DNA of 64,000 nucleotides from Lachnospiraceae bacterium (GTDB taxonomy: Bacteria; Bacillota; Clostridia; Lachnospirales; Lachnospiraceae), in assembly GCA_024681795.1 (NCBI GenBank), contig JAILAD010000042.1, forward strand, positions 23,206 to 87,205, given 5' to 3'. Below the pieces are notes generated by a model that did no database searches, was not told where the DNA came from, and was given only the letters and a program-made list of their open reading frames with translations. Position numbers and translations under genes: made by a program. Shown here piece after piece: positions 51,970 to 60,689 of this stretch (position 1 is the first letter of the stretch; the number at the start of each line of letters is the position of its first letter).

Positions 51970-53337
51970 ATGTCAAAAGAAATCCCTTACAAAATCTATC
52001 TGGAAGAAAGTGAGATGCCGGATTCCTGGTACAATGTCCGCGCAGATATGAAAAACAAGCCCGCACCGTTGTTAAATCCCGGTACCGGTCAGCCGATGAC
52101 CGCGGAGGAATTGGGCGGAGTATTCTGCGATGAACTTGTAAAGCAGGAACTTGATAACGATACGGCGTATATTCCCATCCCGGAGGAAATCAGAAATTTC
52201 TACAAAATGTATCGTCCGTCCCCTTTGGTACGGGCATACTGCCTGGAGGAGAAACTTCAGACTCCGGCTAAAATTTATTACAAATTCGAAGGAAACAACA
52301 CCAGCGGATCCCATAAATTAAATTCTGCAATTGCGCAGGCATATTATGCAAAGAAGCAGGGGTTAAAGGGTGTTACCACCGAGACGGGTGCGGGCCAGTG
52401 GGGAACCGCGCTTTCGATGGCATGTTCCTACCTGGGACTTGACTGTAAGGTTTATATGGTAAAGGTTTCTTATGAGCAGAAACCGTTCCGCCGTGAAGTG
52501 ATGAGAACTTACGGGGCTTCCGTTACACCTTCTCCTTCCATGGATACCGAAGTAGGACGTAAAATCCTTGAGGAATTCCCCGGAACCAACGGTTCTCTGG
52601 GATGTGCCATTTCCGAGGCTGTGGAGGTTGCGGTAAAATCCGAAGGATACCGCTATGTTCTCGGAAGTGTATTGAATCAGGTGCTTCTGCACCAGTCCGT
52701 AATCGGTCTTGAGACCATGGCTGCCCTGAAGAAATATGACATTAAGCCGGACATGATTATCGGATGTGCGGGAGGCGGTTCCAATCTCGGCGGACTGATT
52801 TCCCCGTTTATGGGTGAGAAACTCAGAGGAGAAGCAGATTACCGTATCATCGCGGTAGAGCCTGCGAGCTGCCCGAGCTTTACCAGAGGAAAATATGCAT
52901 ATGACTTCTGCGATACCGGAAAGGTTTGCCCTCTTGCGAAAATGTATACGCTCGGCTCCGGATTTATTCCGGCTCCGAATCATGCGGGAGGACTTCGTTA
53001 TCACGGCATGAGTTCCATCCTTTCCCAGCTTTATGATGACGGTCTGATGGAAGCAAGATCGGTAAAACAGACCGATGTTTTTGAGGCAGCAGAGATGTTT
53101 GCAAGGGTGGAGGGAATCCTTCCCGCTCCCGAAAGTTCGCATGCAATCCGTGCGGCAATTGATGAGGCGCTGAAGTGCAAGGAAACGGGAGAAGAGAAGA
53201 CTATCGTATTCGGCCTTACCGGTACCGGATACTTCGATATGTACGCATATGAAGCATTCCATGACGGAAAGATGACCAATTATATTCCAACCGATGAGGA
53301 AATTGCCGCATCACTTGCCAAATTACCGCAGGTTTAA
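51970..53337 (+). CDS. trpB: Tryptophan synthase beta chain, TrpB2 type
   Basis: 455 residues, longer than TrpB1 (about 400). Joins indole and serine using pyridoxal phosphate; Lys116 in SGSHKLNSA binds the cofactor and GCAGGGSNLGG near 264 the phosphate. The N-terminal extension and the ETGAGQWG loop are those of the TrpB2 branch, which often works without TrpA. There is no trpA or other trp gene here, so a salvage role for free indole is likely. AAAGGAGAC precedes the ATG. Last gene of the operon. Confidence 0.93.
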   Translation: MSKEIPYKIYLEESEMPDSWYNVRADMKNKPAPLLNPGTGQPMTAEELGGVFCDELVKQELDNDTAYIPIPEEIRNFYKMYRPSPLVRAYCLEEKLQTPAKIYYKFEGNNTSGSHKLNSAIAQAYYAKKQGLKGVTTETGAGQWGTALSMACSYLGLDCKVYMVKVSYEQKPFRREVMRTYGASVTPSPSMDTEVGRKILEEFPGTNGSLGCAISEAVEVAVKSEGYRYVLGSVLNQVLLHQSVIGLETMAALKKYDIKPDMIIGCAGGGSNLGGLISPFMGEKLRGEADYRIIAVEPASCPSFTRGKYAYDFCDTGKVCPLAKMYTLGSGFIPAPNHAGGLRYHGMSSILSQLYDDGLMEARSVKQTDVFEAAEMFARVEGILPAPESSHAIRAAIDEALKCKETGEEKTIVFGLTGTGYFDMYAYEAFHDGKMTNYIPTDEEIAASLAKLPQV

Positions 53338-53356
53338 GAAGTGTATTTTTAAAAAA

Positions 53357-53389
53357 CGTCACGGGGACAGTCCCCGTGGCGTTTTTTTT
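53357..53389 (+). terminator. Terminator of the aromatic operon with GGGACWGTCCC core
   Basis: Eleven-bp stem (53357-53367 with 53371-53381), loop CAG, then eight T. Its core palindrome recurs at 53467, 60649 and 60673. Confidence 0.9.
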
Positions 53390-53466
53390 ATGTTTGTCGA
53401 TAAAAACACTTTTTTCGTCGCCGGATTTTAATGTTTATCGATAAAAAAAGCGAAAAAGTAACCGTA

Positions 53467-53477
53467 GGGACTGTCCC
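53467..53477. repeat. GGGACTGTCCC palindrome, copy 2
   Basis: Perfect palindrome apart from the centre base, 90 bp after the terminator that carries the same core. Between the two lie two copies of an ATGTTTRTCGATAAAAA motif (53390 and 53431). Confidence 0.7.
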
Positions 53478-53491
53478 CGTGATGACTTTTG

Positions 53492-53500
53492 TGGTAAAAT
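53492..53500 (+). promoter_or_regulatory. Extended -10 of the EAL gene
   Basis: TGGTAAAAT is an extended -10 (TAAAAT at 53495-53500) 20 bp before the start codon at 53521. No -35 is clear. Confidence 0.4.
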
Positions 53501-53520
53501 ATATGCCATGGAGGGGCAGT

Positions 53521-55467
53521 ATGGAGAAGATTGTTTATTTTGACTATGCTGCAATTGTAATTCTGGGGGTTTTGATTGTTTCTTTCATTACCCGTAAGAT
53601 GCTCAAAGGTCGTTTGAACCGTGATTTCCTTTTCCTTGTGGTTACCGCGTTTTTAACGACAATTTTTGATGTTTACGCGGTGGCATTTGACCGTTTCGGT
53701 GATAATTTTTATGTCGGAAAATATGTCTTTCATACCCTTTACCTTTTATTTCACAGCTGCACCCTTCCCTTTTATCTGATTTTTGTAATCGGGATTACCG
53801 GTTCTGCACATAAAACCACGAAGAACCCGTCTTATAAAATATTAATGGCTCTGCCTCTTGAATTTGAAGTATTTATGCTGGCCTTAAACCTGTTTAGGCA
53901 CGTTGTATTTCATTTTGACGAGAACGGAACCTATGTCAGAGGCTCTTTCTTCTGGGTGAACTATGTTGTGGCACTGTTTTATCTGGTTGCCGCGGTGATT
54001 CATCTGATCCATTACCGGAAAACGCTTCAGGCGGGAAGATTTGCATCGATTTTCATAATGATTCCCGCAATCATTCTTGCCGTGGCGGTACAGTTTGTAT
54101 TCCCGGAACTGTTAATCGAGAGCTTTGTCATTTCCATATGCAGCCTTTATGTCTGTCTTGTCGTAATCAGACCGGAAGAAAATATCGACTCCGAAACAGG
54201 ACTCTTAAGACTTCCGGCATATGTGGATACCATTCGGAAAGCGGAAATTACAAAGCGCCACATGGTCTTTGTTTTTATTGATATTTCGAATTTCAGAACG
54301 CTGAACCGGTCTCTGGGATACCGCTCTTCTTCCAGTCTGTTTTTGGAAGTTGCCAAAATGATCAGCGAAGAGTGTCAGAATAACCGGATTCATGCGGAGT
54401 ATTACTATATCGGCGAAGGAAAATACCGCCTGATTGTAGAAAACAACGACCGTCCGCTTGTGCCGGAATTTGCCAAGACCATACAGAAAAAACTGTCGGA
54501 CGGCTTTACGTTCCGGGAAATTGAGATTTCCCTTCTTGCCAATGTTTCCGTAGCGCACTGGCCTGAAAATCTGCAGGATGAAAAAGGAGTCATGCTTTTC
54601 GGCGGCCAGTTTGATGAACTGAATTACAGACAGGGCGTCATTTATGCCAAGGAAATCATGAGCAAAAAGAATTTCGATATTTTGAAAGACCTCGACGGCA
54701 TTTTGGAAGATGCGCTGACCACCAGGAAATTCGAAGTTTATTACCAGCCGATTTATTCACTGAAGAAAAAAAGATTTACCACCGCCGAGGCGTTGATCCG
54801 GTTAAAGACCGAAGAACACGGTTTTATTCCGCCCGATCTTTTTATTCCGGTTGCGGAGCAGAACGGTACTATCCACCGCATCGGACGTTTTGTTGTGGAA
54901 GAGGTATGCCGCTTTATAGCAAGCGACGAGTTCAAGGATTTACAGATTGATGTAATTGATGTCAATCTTTCCGCAATACAGTGTCTGGAAAAAAATCTCG
55001 CGAGGGAGATTTCCATGATTCTCGGAACTTATAACATCAGGCCGGAACAGATTAATCTGGAAATTACCGAAACGGCGGCAGCATTTGAGCAGAACGAGAT
55101 GCTGACGAATATTGAGAATCTGAGTGCGAGAGGATTTCATTTTTCCCTTGATGACTACGGTACCGGTTATTCCAATATTTCAAGGGCAATCGAGATGCCG
55201 CTTTCCGTTGTGAAACTTGACAAGTCCATTACCAAGATTGATGAAAACACCAAGTTTTACGCAATCGGTATGAATACGATCCGCATGATTAAGGACATGA
55301 ATATGGATATCGTGGCGGAAGGAATCGAGGACGAGGAAACACTCAGGAAATTTGAAGAAATGGGTTGTGATTACATTCAGGGCTTCTATTTTTCCAAGCC
55401 TCTTCCGAAGGATGAATTCATACAATTCATTCATGAGCAGTTAAAGAAGCAGGAAGAACAGAATTAA
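53521..55467 (+). CDS. Membrane c-di-GMP phosphodiesterase, degenerate GGDEF plus EAL
   Basis: 648 residues. About seven membrane segments fill the first 215. A GGDEF-fold domain follows (about 225-380) but its active site reads GEGKY at 298-302, so it should not make c-di-GMP. The EAL domain is complete: EAL at 423-425, DVNLSA, EITET, DDYGTGYSN, VKLDKS, AEGIE and QGFYFSKP, so hydrolysis is expected. The ATG at 53521 has GGAGGGG upstream; the frame is open from 53431 but that part overlaps the palindromic repeat. Confidence 0.9.
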   Translation: MEKIVYFDYAAIVILGVLIVSFITRKMLKGRLNRDFLFLVVTAFLTTIFDVYAVAFDRFGDNFYVGKYVFHTLYLLFHSCTLPFYLIFVIGITGSAHKTTKNPSYKILMALPLEFEVFMLALNLFRHVVFHFDENGTYVRGSFFWVNYVVALFYLVAAVIHLIHYRKTLQAGRFASIFIMIPAIILAVAVQFVFPELLIESFVISICSLYVCLVVIRPEENIDSETGLLRLPAYVDTIRKAEITKRHMVFVFIDISNFRTLNRSLGYRSSSSLFLEVAKMISEECQNNRIHAEYYYIGEGKYRLIVENNDRPLVPEFAKTIQKKLSDGFTFREIEISLLANVSVAHWPENLQDEKGVMLFGGQFDELNYRQGVIYAKEIMSKKNFDILKDLDGILEDALTTRKFEVYYQPIYSLKKKRFTTAEALIRLKTEEHGFIPPDLFIPVAEQNGTIHRIGRFVVEEVCRFIASDEFKDLQIDVIDVNLSAIQCLEKNLAREISMILGTYNIRPEQINLEITETAAAFEQNEMLTNIENLSARGFHFSLDDYGTGYSNISRAIEMPLSVVKLDKSITKIDENTKFYAIGMNTIRMIKDMNMDIVAEGIEDEETLRKFEEMGCDYIQGFYFSKPLPKDEFIQFIHEQLKKQEEQN

Positions 55468-55526
55468 ATACACGGAACCAATGGCGGAGACTGACCGCGT
55501 CAAAAATATAAGGAGAGGGTTATAAA

Positions 55527-56465
55527 ATGGCAGAAAAGAGAGGAATTAATCAGGAGGATCTTAACAGAATCATTCAGCTGTTCGGGGAACGGAGAAAGAG
55601 CCGTTTCGGCTGCGAAGACTATTATACGCTTTGCGGTTACAGAAGAGAGGACGGAGTGCTGATTCACTATGACGGAACACTTTTAAGTTCCAGAAATCTG
55701 GATATTCCGGAAAAACTCACCGATTTTTCGCTTGTTACAGGAATGTGGCCGATTGAGCCGAAGCTTCTGGCATCTGCGGAAGAATTCTTTACACATCTTG
55801 CAGGCGGCGGACTTCGTCAGACCGATTTATGCAATCTCGATATTCTTTTAAAGAAGGGCGATGATGAGTGCTGGGTAAATGTATCCACCATCAATACCGA
55901 CTTAAATGACGAAAAATTACTCGAGGTTCTTTTCATCAATGAAGACGGCGAAAAGATTCTTTTAAAGAAAGCCATTTACGGAAGTGAAATGGACGACCTG
56001 ACCGGTACTTTAAACCGGAATGCCGTTATGCGTGCGCTCGGCCAGATGACCACCGACGGACAGAAACACACCTATATTCTTCTTGATATCGACTCCTTTA
56101 AGGAAGTAAATTTAACTTTCGGTTATAAAATGGGAGACCAGGTTCTGGTCAATGTTGTAAACGTGATTCGCAAACATCTTCGTTCCGATGATATTATGGG
56201 ACGTATCGGTGACGACGAATTCTTTATCTGCCTTTATGACGTATCCGACAGAGAGGTGGCGGAGCGTATTGCAAAGGGAATCTGCGAGATGACCAATCTG
56301 ACGCTTCCGGGAGGGCTTGCAATCACTTCCTCCGTGGGCGTTACATTAAGCCCTTCCGACGGTGACTGTGCGGCGGAAATTTACGGACACACCGATGAGG
56401 CCATGGTTGCGGCAAGAAAACTCGGCGGAAATACCTACTGCTTCTACTCGGATATCAGGAAGTAA
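55527..56465 (+). CDS. Diguanylate cyclase with N-terminal sensor region
   Basis: 312 residues, soluble. The first 150 form a PAS-like sensor (GYRREDGVLIHYDGT). The GGDEF domain follows with DDLTGTLNR, LDIDSFKEVNLTFGY and an active site of GDDEF at 228-232, where the second Gly is Asp; such variants may be weak or inactive. It lies 59 bp after the EAL gene and is probably transcribed with it. GGAGAGGG precedes the ATG. Confidence 0.88.
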   Translation: MAEKRGINQEDLNRIIQLFGERRKSRFGCEDYYTLCGYRREDGVLIHYDGTLLSSRNLDIPEKLTDFSLVTGMWPIEPKLLASAEEFFTHLAGGGLRQTDLCNLDILLKKGDDECWVNVSTINTDLNDEKLLEVLFINEDGEKILLKKAIYGSEMDDLTGTLNRNAVMRALGQMTTDGQKHTYILLDIDSFKEVNLTFGYKMGDQVLVNVVNVIRKHLRSDDIMGRIGDDEFFICLYDVSDREVAERIAKGICEMTNLTLPGGLAITSSVGVTLSPSDGDCAAEIYGHTDEAMVAARKLGGNTYCFYSDIRK

Positions 56466-56576
56466 TTCTTTATAAGCAAGAGTGGAAAATCAGTTTATAC
56501 CGGAAAATATCCGGATATAAAAACGGCACATGCATTCTGTGGGGGGAGGCAGATGCCGATAAAAGGGGGTAGCAAA

Positions 56577-57305
56577 ATGAAAGTTGCAATTATTACGGGA
56601 GCATCATCCGGAATCGGATGGGAAGCCGCTCTTGAAATTGACCGGAGATTCCGCAGCCTCGACGAACTCTGGATTGTCGGAAGAAATGAGGAAAAACTCC
56701 GGGTGCTTTCCAAACATCTGCATCATGCAAACCGCATTATCATTATGGATGTAACGGATCCTGCGGACATGGACGCATTTGAAGATGTTCTGACCAAACT
56801 CCGTCCGAATATCAGAATGCTTTTCCAGAGTGCGGGAGAAGGTCTTCACGGACGTTTCGATTCCATGAAGCGTCAGGATGGGGCGGAGATGGTGAAGTTA
56901 AACTGTGAGGCGCTTACCAATATCGCATCCGTTTGCCTGCCGTATATGAGAGCGGGCAGTCATATTATCAATCTTGCATCCAGTGTAGCCTTTATGCCGA
57001 TTCCTTCTTTCGGCGTATACTGTGCGAGCAAGGCATATGTTCTTTCCTTTTCCAAATCACTCGGAATGGAATTAAGAAAGAGAAAAATCCATGTCACCGC
57101 GGTTTGCCCGGGACCTGTCGATACTCCTTTCTTTGACAAATCCGAGCGCTTCTTCGGCCCGGTTTGGCCAATCAAGAAATTTATCATGAACAATCCGAAA
57201 AGCGTGGCATTCAAGGCAATCTGTGATGCCGGAGTCGGAATGAGGGTTTCGTTTGATACCCCTCCGATTGCACTTGCGTGTCTGCTCGGCAAAATTTTCT
57301 TATAA
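56577..57305 (+). CDS. Short-chain dehydrogenase/reductase
   Basis: 242 residues. Nucleotide loop TGASSGIG at 8-15, catalytic Ser in NLASSVAF and the YCASK pair near 150, then PGPVDTPFFDK. The C-terminus is hydrophobic. It reduces or oxidises an unknown alcohol or carbonyl compound, with lipid or keto-acyl substrates possible for this subgroup. The ATG at 56577 follows AGGGGG; an earlier in-frame ATG at 56553 has no better site. Confidence 0.88.
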   Translation: MKVAIITGASSGIGWEAALEIDRRFRSLDELWIVGRNEEKLRVLSKHLHHANRIIIMDVTDPADMDAFEDVLTKLRPNIRMLFQSAGEGLHGRFDSMKRQDGAEMVKLNCEALTNIASVCLPYMRAGSHIINLASSVAFMPIPSFGVYCASKAYVLSFSKSLGMELRKRKIHVTAVCPGPVDTPFFDKSERFFGPVWPIKKFIMNNPKSVAFKAICDAGVGMRVSFDTPPIALACLLGKIFL

Positions 57306-57371
57306 CAATCCGGTAAAACGGTTTATTCTTAAGGGTTTATCTTAACTTAATATGTAAGGGAGGCGGGGGAG

Positions 57372-58976
57372 TTGAAACTTACATTTGTAGGAGCCGACCA
57401 TGAGGTTACGGGAAGCTGTCACTGTATCGAGGTCGGGAGGAAAAGAGTATTAATTGATTACGGTATGGAACAGGGGATTAACGTATTTGAAAATGCACCC
57501 CTTCCGTTTGATGAGGCGAGCATCGATTACGTCTTCCTGACACATGCTCACGTCGATCATTCCGGAATGCTTCCTCGCCTGTATGCAAGAGGATTTCGCG
57601 GACAGATTCTGATGACGGATGCAACGGCGGATTTATGTTCCATCATGCTTCGTGACTGTGCACACATTCAGATGCAGGAGGCGGAGTGGAAACAGAGAAA
57701 GAAAAAGCGCGGGGCCTATATCGATGACGGAGAGCCGATTTACACCATGGAAGATGCGGACGGCGCAATCCGCTTAATTGCTCCGTTCCATTATGACAGA
57801 ATTTACGAGCTTTGCGACGAGATTTCCTTCCGGTTTACGGACATCGGGCATTTGCTCGGCTCCGCATCCGTTGAACTCTGGCTTCGGGAAAACGGGAATG
57901 AGAAAAAAATCGTATTCTCCGGTGATATCGGAAATACCAACCAGCCGCTTCTTCGCGATCCGCTTCCGACAAAGCAGGCGGATTACGTCGTAATGGAATC
58001 CACTTACGGTAACAGATTTCATACTACCGAGCGTGTGGATTATGTCACGGAACTGGCTAAAATTTTAAAAGAAACATTTGACCGCGGCGGAAATGTCGTG
58101 ATTCCTTCTTTTGCAGTCGGCAGAACGCAGGAGATGCTGTATTTTCTTCGTAAAATAAAAGTCGACCGTCTGGTGGAAGGCTGGGACAATTTCGATGTAT
58201 ACGTGGATTCTCCGCTGGCGGTTGAGGCGACGGGGATTTTCCAGAAAAATATGAGCGAGTGTTATGACGAGGAAACGATGGAGTTAATCCGTCAGGGCAT
58301 TAATCCGATTTCGTTCCCCGGGCTGAAATTATCCATCACGAGTGATGAATCAAAGCAGATTAATTTCGACATGACGCCGAAGGTAATCCTTTCCGCATCC
58401 GGTATGTGCGAGGCCGGACGTATCAGGCATCATTTAAAGCATAATCTCTGGAGAGAGGAAAGTACGATTCTTTTCGTCGGATATCAGGCAATCGGAACCC
58501 TGGGACGTGCGCTTGTGGACGGAGTGGAGAGTGTCAAACTGTTCGGTGAGACGATAGACGTAAATGCACATATTATGACGCTTGCCGGTATTTCCGGACA
58601 TGCGGACAAGAAAGGTCTGACGGACTGGATTTGTGCATTTGAAAATATCCCGCAGAGAGTTTTTCTTGTACACGGGGAAGACGAGACCATCAAATCCTTT
58701 GCTGCATATCTTCATGATGAATGCGGACAGACCACATATGCACCGTACAGCGGAACGGAATTTGATCTGCTCAAAGATGAATTTATTTATGAAGCAGAGC
58801 CTGTTGCGGTAAAGAAGAAAGAGGGCACAAAACGTGTTACGGAAGTCTTTGCAAGGCTTCTTGCCGCTGGAAACAGACTGCTTACCGTTATTGCGCATAA
58901 TGAAGGCGGAACGAATAAGGATCTGGCCAAATTTGCGGACCAGATCAACTCGCTCTGTGATAAGTGGGACAGGTAG
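57372..58976 (+). CDS. Beta-CASP metallo-beta-lactamase fold hydrolase
   Basis: 534 residues from a TTG start with GGAGG/GGGGGA in front. The zinc motif THAHVDHSG holds His58, His60, Asp62 and His63. GHLLGSASVEL, SGDIGN, ESTYGNR and the beta-CASP and RNA-specificity blocks follow (AVGRTQEML, SASGMCEAGR, SGHADKKGL, VHGE). This family contains RNases such as CPSF73-like proteins and YcgQ-type hydrolases. RNA is the likely substrate. It ends nine bases before the convergent DUF6062 gene with no terminator between. Confidence 0.9.
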   Translation: MKLTFVGADHEVTGSCHCIEVGRKRVLIDYGMEQGINVFENAPLPFDEASIDYVFLTHAHVDHSGMLPRLYARGFRGQILMTDATADLCSIMLRDCAHIQMQEAEWKQRKKKRGAYIDDGEPIYTMEDADGAIRLIAPFHYDRIYELCDEISFRFTDIGHLLGSASVELWLRENGNEKKIVFSGDIGNTNQPLLRDPLPTKQADYVVMESTYGNRFHTTERVDYVTELAKILKETFDRGGNVVIPSFAVGRTQEMLYFLRKIKVDRLVEGWDNFDVYVDSPLAVEATGIFQKNMSECYDEETMELIRQGINPISFPGLKLSITSDESKQINFDMTPKVILSASGMCEAGRIRHHLKHNLWREESTILFVGYQAIGTLGRALVDGVESVKLFGETIDVNAHIMTLAGISGHADKKGLTDWICAFENIPQRVFLVHGEDETIKSFAAYLHDECGQTTYAPYSGTEFDLLKDEFIYEAEPVAVKKKEGTKRVTEVFARLLAAGNRLLTVIAHNEGGTNKDLAKFADQINSLCDKWDR

Positions 58977-58985
58977 CGTTTGAGT

Positions 58986-59750
58986 TTATTTTTTCTGCTG
59001 ATATACCGGGTCGGCAGGGTAGCCGCCCTTTAATTTCTGCATGCCGCGCTGGATAGCGTCTTTGGATGTTTTCCAGTCGGCATTTGCATTTCTGTGGTCG
59101 AATTTTTCAATCATCCAGTTAACGTCTTCCTGAAGTCTTTCCATATTCTGCTGCATTAAGGGGAAAATCACCGCAAAGAGTTCTTCCTTTTCTTTATCGT
59201 TCAGGTGAGATTCGGCACCTTCGCAGAGATCGCCGAAATGCGTTAAACAAAATCCCTTGGAGACTTTGATTTTTTCCTTAAAGGCCGGATCGTTTTTCCA
59301 GAGATAATAGAAGGTATCGAGATACCTTGCATAGGTTTCTTCAAACTGTTTGCAGATATAACAGGAATCTGTTTTTGTCTTAACCCATGCGGCAACGGAA
59401 TTTCGCATTCCGCCGTCTTTCGGGGCTTTGGAAAAGAGGGATTTTTTGCCGCCCGGAGTATAGGATGCAATTGCTTTATCCATCTGGCGTCTTACTTCCA
59501 TATAGTGGGTTTTTAACATCCATGCGTTTCCGAGTGTATTTCCGTAGTCAAACATTTTTTTGTAATGCATTCTGCAGAATCCGTCCCGGTCCGTAATGTC
59601 GCGGATTTCACTGACCATGTAGGAAGAACCGGAACCTAAACAGAAGTCCAGAAGCCCTTGTTCCACTTCACGTTCCACAAAGCAGAACGGACATTCATCG
59701 TTTGCATTTACCGCATCGTTTAAAGGGATGGTGTAGAGTTTTTCTTTCAT
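58986..59750 (-). CDS. DUF6062 family protein
   Basis: 254 residues, soluble. Two CxxC...CxxxH pairs are visible: CPFC near 20 with FCRMH near 58, and CYIC near 130 with FCLTH near 168, which suggest bound metal or iron-sulfur. I recognise it as DUF6062, a family of Clostridia with no known role. AAAGGAT precedes the ATG. It is 74 bp downstream of murI on the same strand. Confidence 0.8.
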   Translation of the reverse strand: MKEKLYTIPLNDAVNANDECPFCFVEREVEQGLLDFCLGSGSSYMVSEIRDITDRDGFCRMHYKKMFDYGNTLGNAWMLKTHYMEVRRQMDKAIASYTPGGKKSLFSKAPKDGGMRNSVAAWVKTKTDSCYICKQFEETYARYLDTFYYLWKNDPAFKEKIKVSKGFCLTHFGDLCEGAESHLNDKEKEELFAVIFPLMQQNMERLQEDVNWMIEKFDHRNANADWKTSKDAIQRGMQKLKGGYPADPVYQQKK

Positions 59751-59784
59751 GTGTGAAATCCTTTCATAGAGATAAATTTGTTTT

Positions 59785-59830
59785 TCCGGAAGACAGGATG
59801 CTTATATTCCGGAAGACAGAATTCTTATAT
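59785..59830. repeat. 23-bp tandem duplication at the end of murI
   Basis: Units 59785-59807 and 59808-59830 match at 21 of 23 positions. The second unit includes the murI stop codon (59825-59827), the same arrangement as at aroA. Confidence 0.75.
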
Positions 59831-60628
59831 TTCCGGCATGTTGAGAAGCGCGTAGCTTTTTTCGACCATTTCGGAATCGGAGGAGGAATTGATGATTTCC
59901 ACGTGCCCCGGGATTCCCGTTGTTTCTTTTAACAAATCTTTTTCGCGAAGCCGTCTTTTTAATTCTCTGGCGGTACCGAAACTTCCGTCAATCAGGACAA
60001 TGTTTTCACGCTTGTGTTTCGTTCTCAGAAATTCCAGAATATTGGATTTTAAAAACGGATAATGTGTACAGCCGAGCACGATGCTTTCCGTATTGTCCGT
60101 AAGGAACGGGGATAAATGTTTTTTGAAATAAACATTTAACAGTTCCTGGTCAAACATGCAGTTTTCCACGAAGCTTACCAGCCCGTCACACGGAACGGAA
60201 ACGACCTCGTGTCCTTCTCCGTAGGTTTCAAGAAGATGACGGAATTTTTCCTGTTTAATGGTCATGGGAGTCGCCATTACGAGAATCCGTCCGCCCCGGC
60301 TTTGTTCGATTGCGGGCTTGATGGCAGGCTCGATTCCGACCAGGGGAAGATCGGGATACATAATCCGTAAATCTTTTACGGCAGCGGAAGTTGCGGTGTT
60401 GCAGGCGATGGCAAGGCCTTTGATGTCATACTCCAGAAGTCTGTCCACCACGCGGAAGGTCAGCCGTCTGATTTCCTCACGGGGCTTGTTGCCGTAGGGA
60501 ACATTGGCGGAGTCGCCGTAGTATACAAAATTTTCTTCCGGCATGAGTTTGACCGCTTCCCGGAGAACGCTGATGCCCCCGAGTCCCGAGTCCATAAAGC
60601 CGATTGGTTTGTTTTTGTCAGGATTCAT
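59825..60628 (-). CDS. murI: Glutamate racemase
   Basis: 267 residues. Makes D-glutamate for peptidoglycan. FMDSGLGG (Asp13, Ser14), VYYGDSANVPYG, the first catalytic Cys in ACNTATSAA near 80, and the second Cys with His in LGCTHYPFL near 190 are all present. AGGAT precedes the ATG at 60626-60628. Probably co-transcribed with the upstream membrane-protein gene and DUF6062, unless the palindromes at 60649-60683 stop transcription. Confidence 0.95.
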   Translation of the reverse strand: MNPDKNKPIGFMDSGLGGISVLREAVKLMPEENFVYYGDSANVPYGNKPREEIRRLTFRVVDRLLEYDIKGLAIACNTATSAAVKDLRIMYPDLPLVGIEPAIKPAIEQSRGGRILVMATPMTIKQEKFRHLLETYGEGHEVVSVPCDGLVSFVENCMFDQELLNVYFKKHLSPFLTDNTESIVLGCTHYPFLKSNILEFLRTKHKRENIVLIDGSFGTARELKRRLREKDLLKETTGIPGHVEIINSSSDSEMVEKSYALLNMPEI

Positions 60629-60648
60629 ATGGTATCCTCTTCTTTATT

Positions 60649-60683
60649 GGGGACTGTCCCCATGTGTTCACAGGGACTGTCCC
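60649..60683. repeat. Two GGGACTGTCCC palindromes, copies 3 and 4
   Basis: Copies at 60649-60661 and 60673-60683, 24 bp apart, fill the gap between murI and the next gene upstream. They have the same core as the terminator at 53357. Confidence 0.75.
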
Positions 60684-60689
60684 CGTTGT

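Noticed and set aside
52363..53262. Open frame of 299 codons on the minus strand within trpB
   Set aside because: Antisense to trpB in a codon-biased gene, which keeps the opposite frame open. No recognisable domain.
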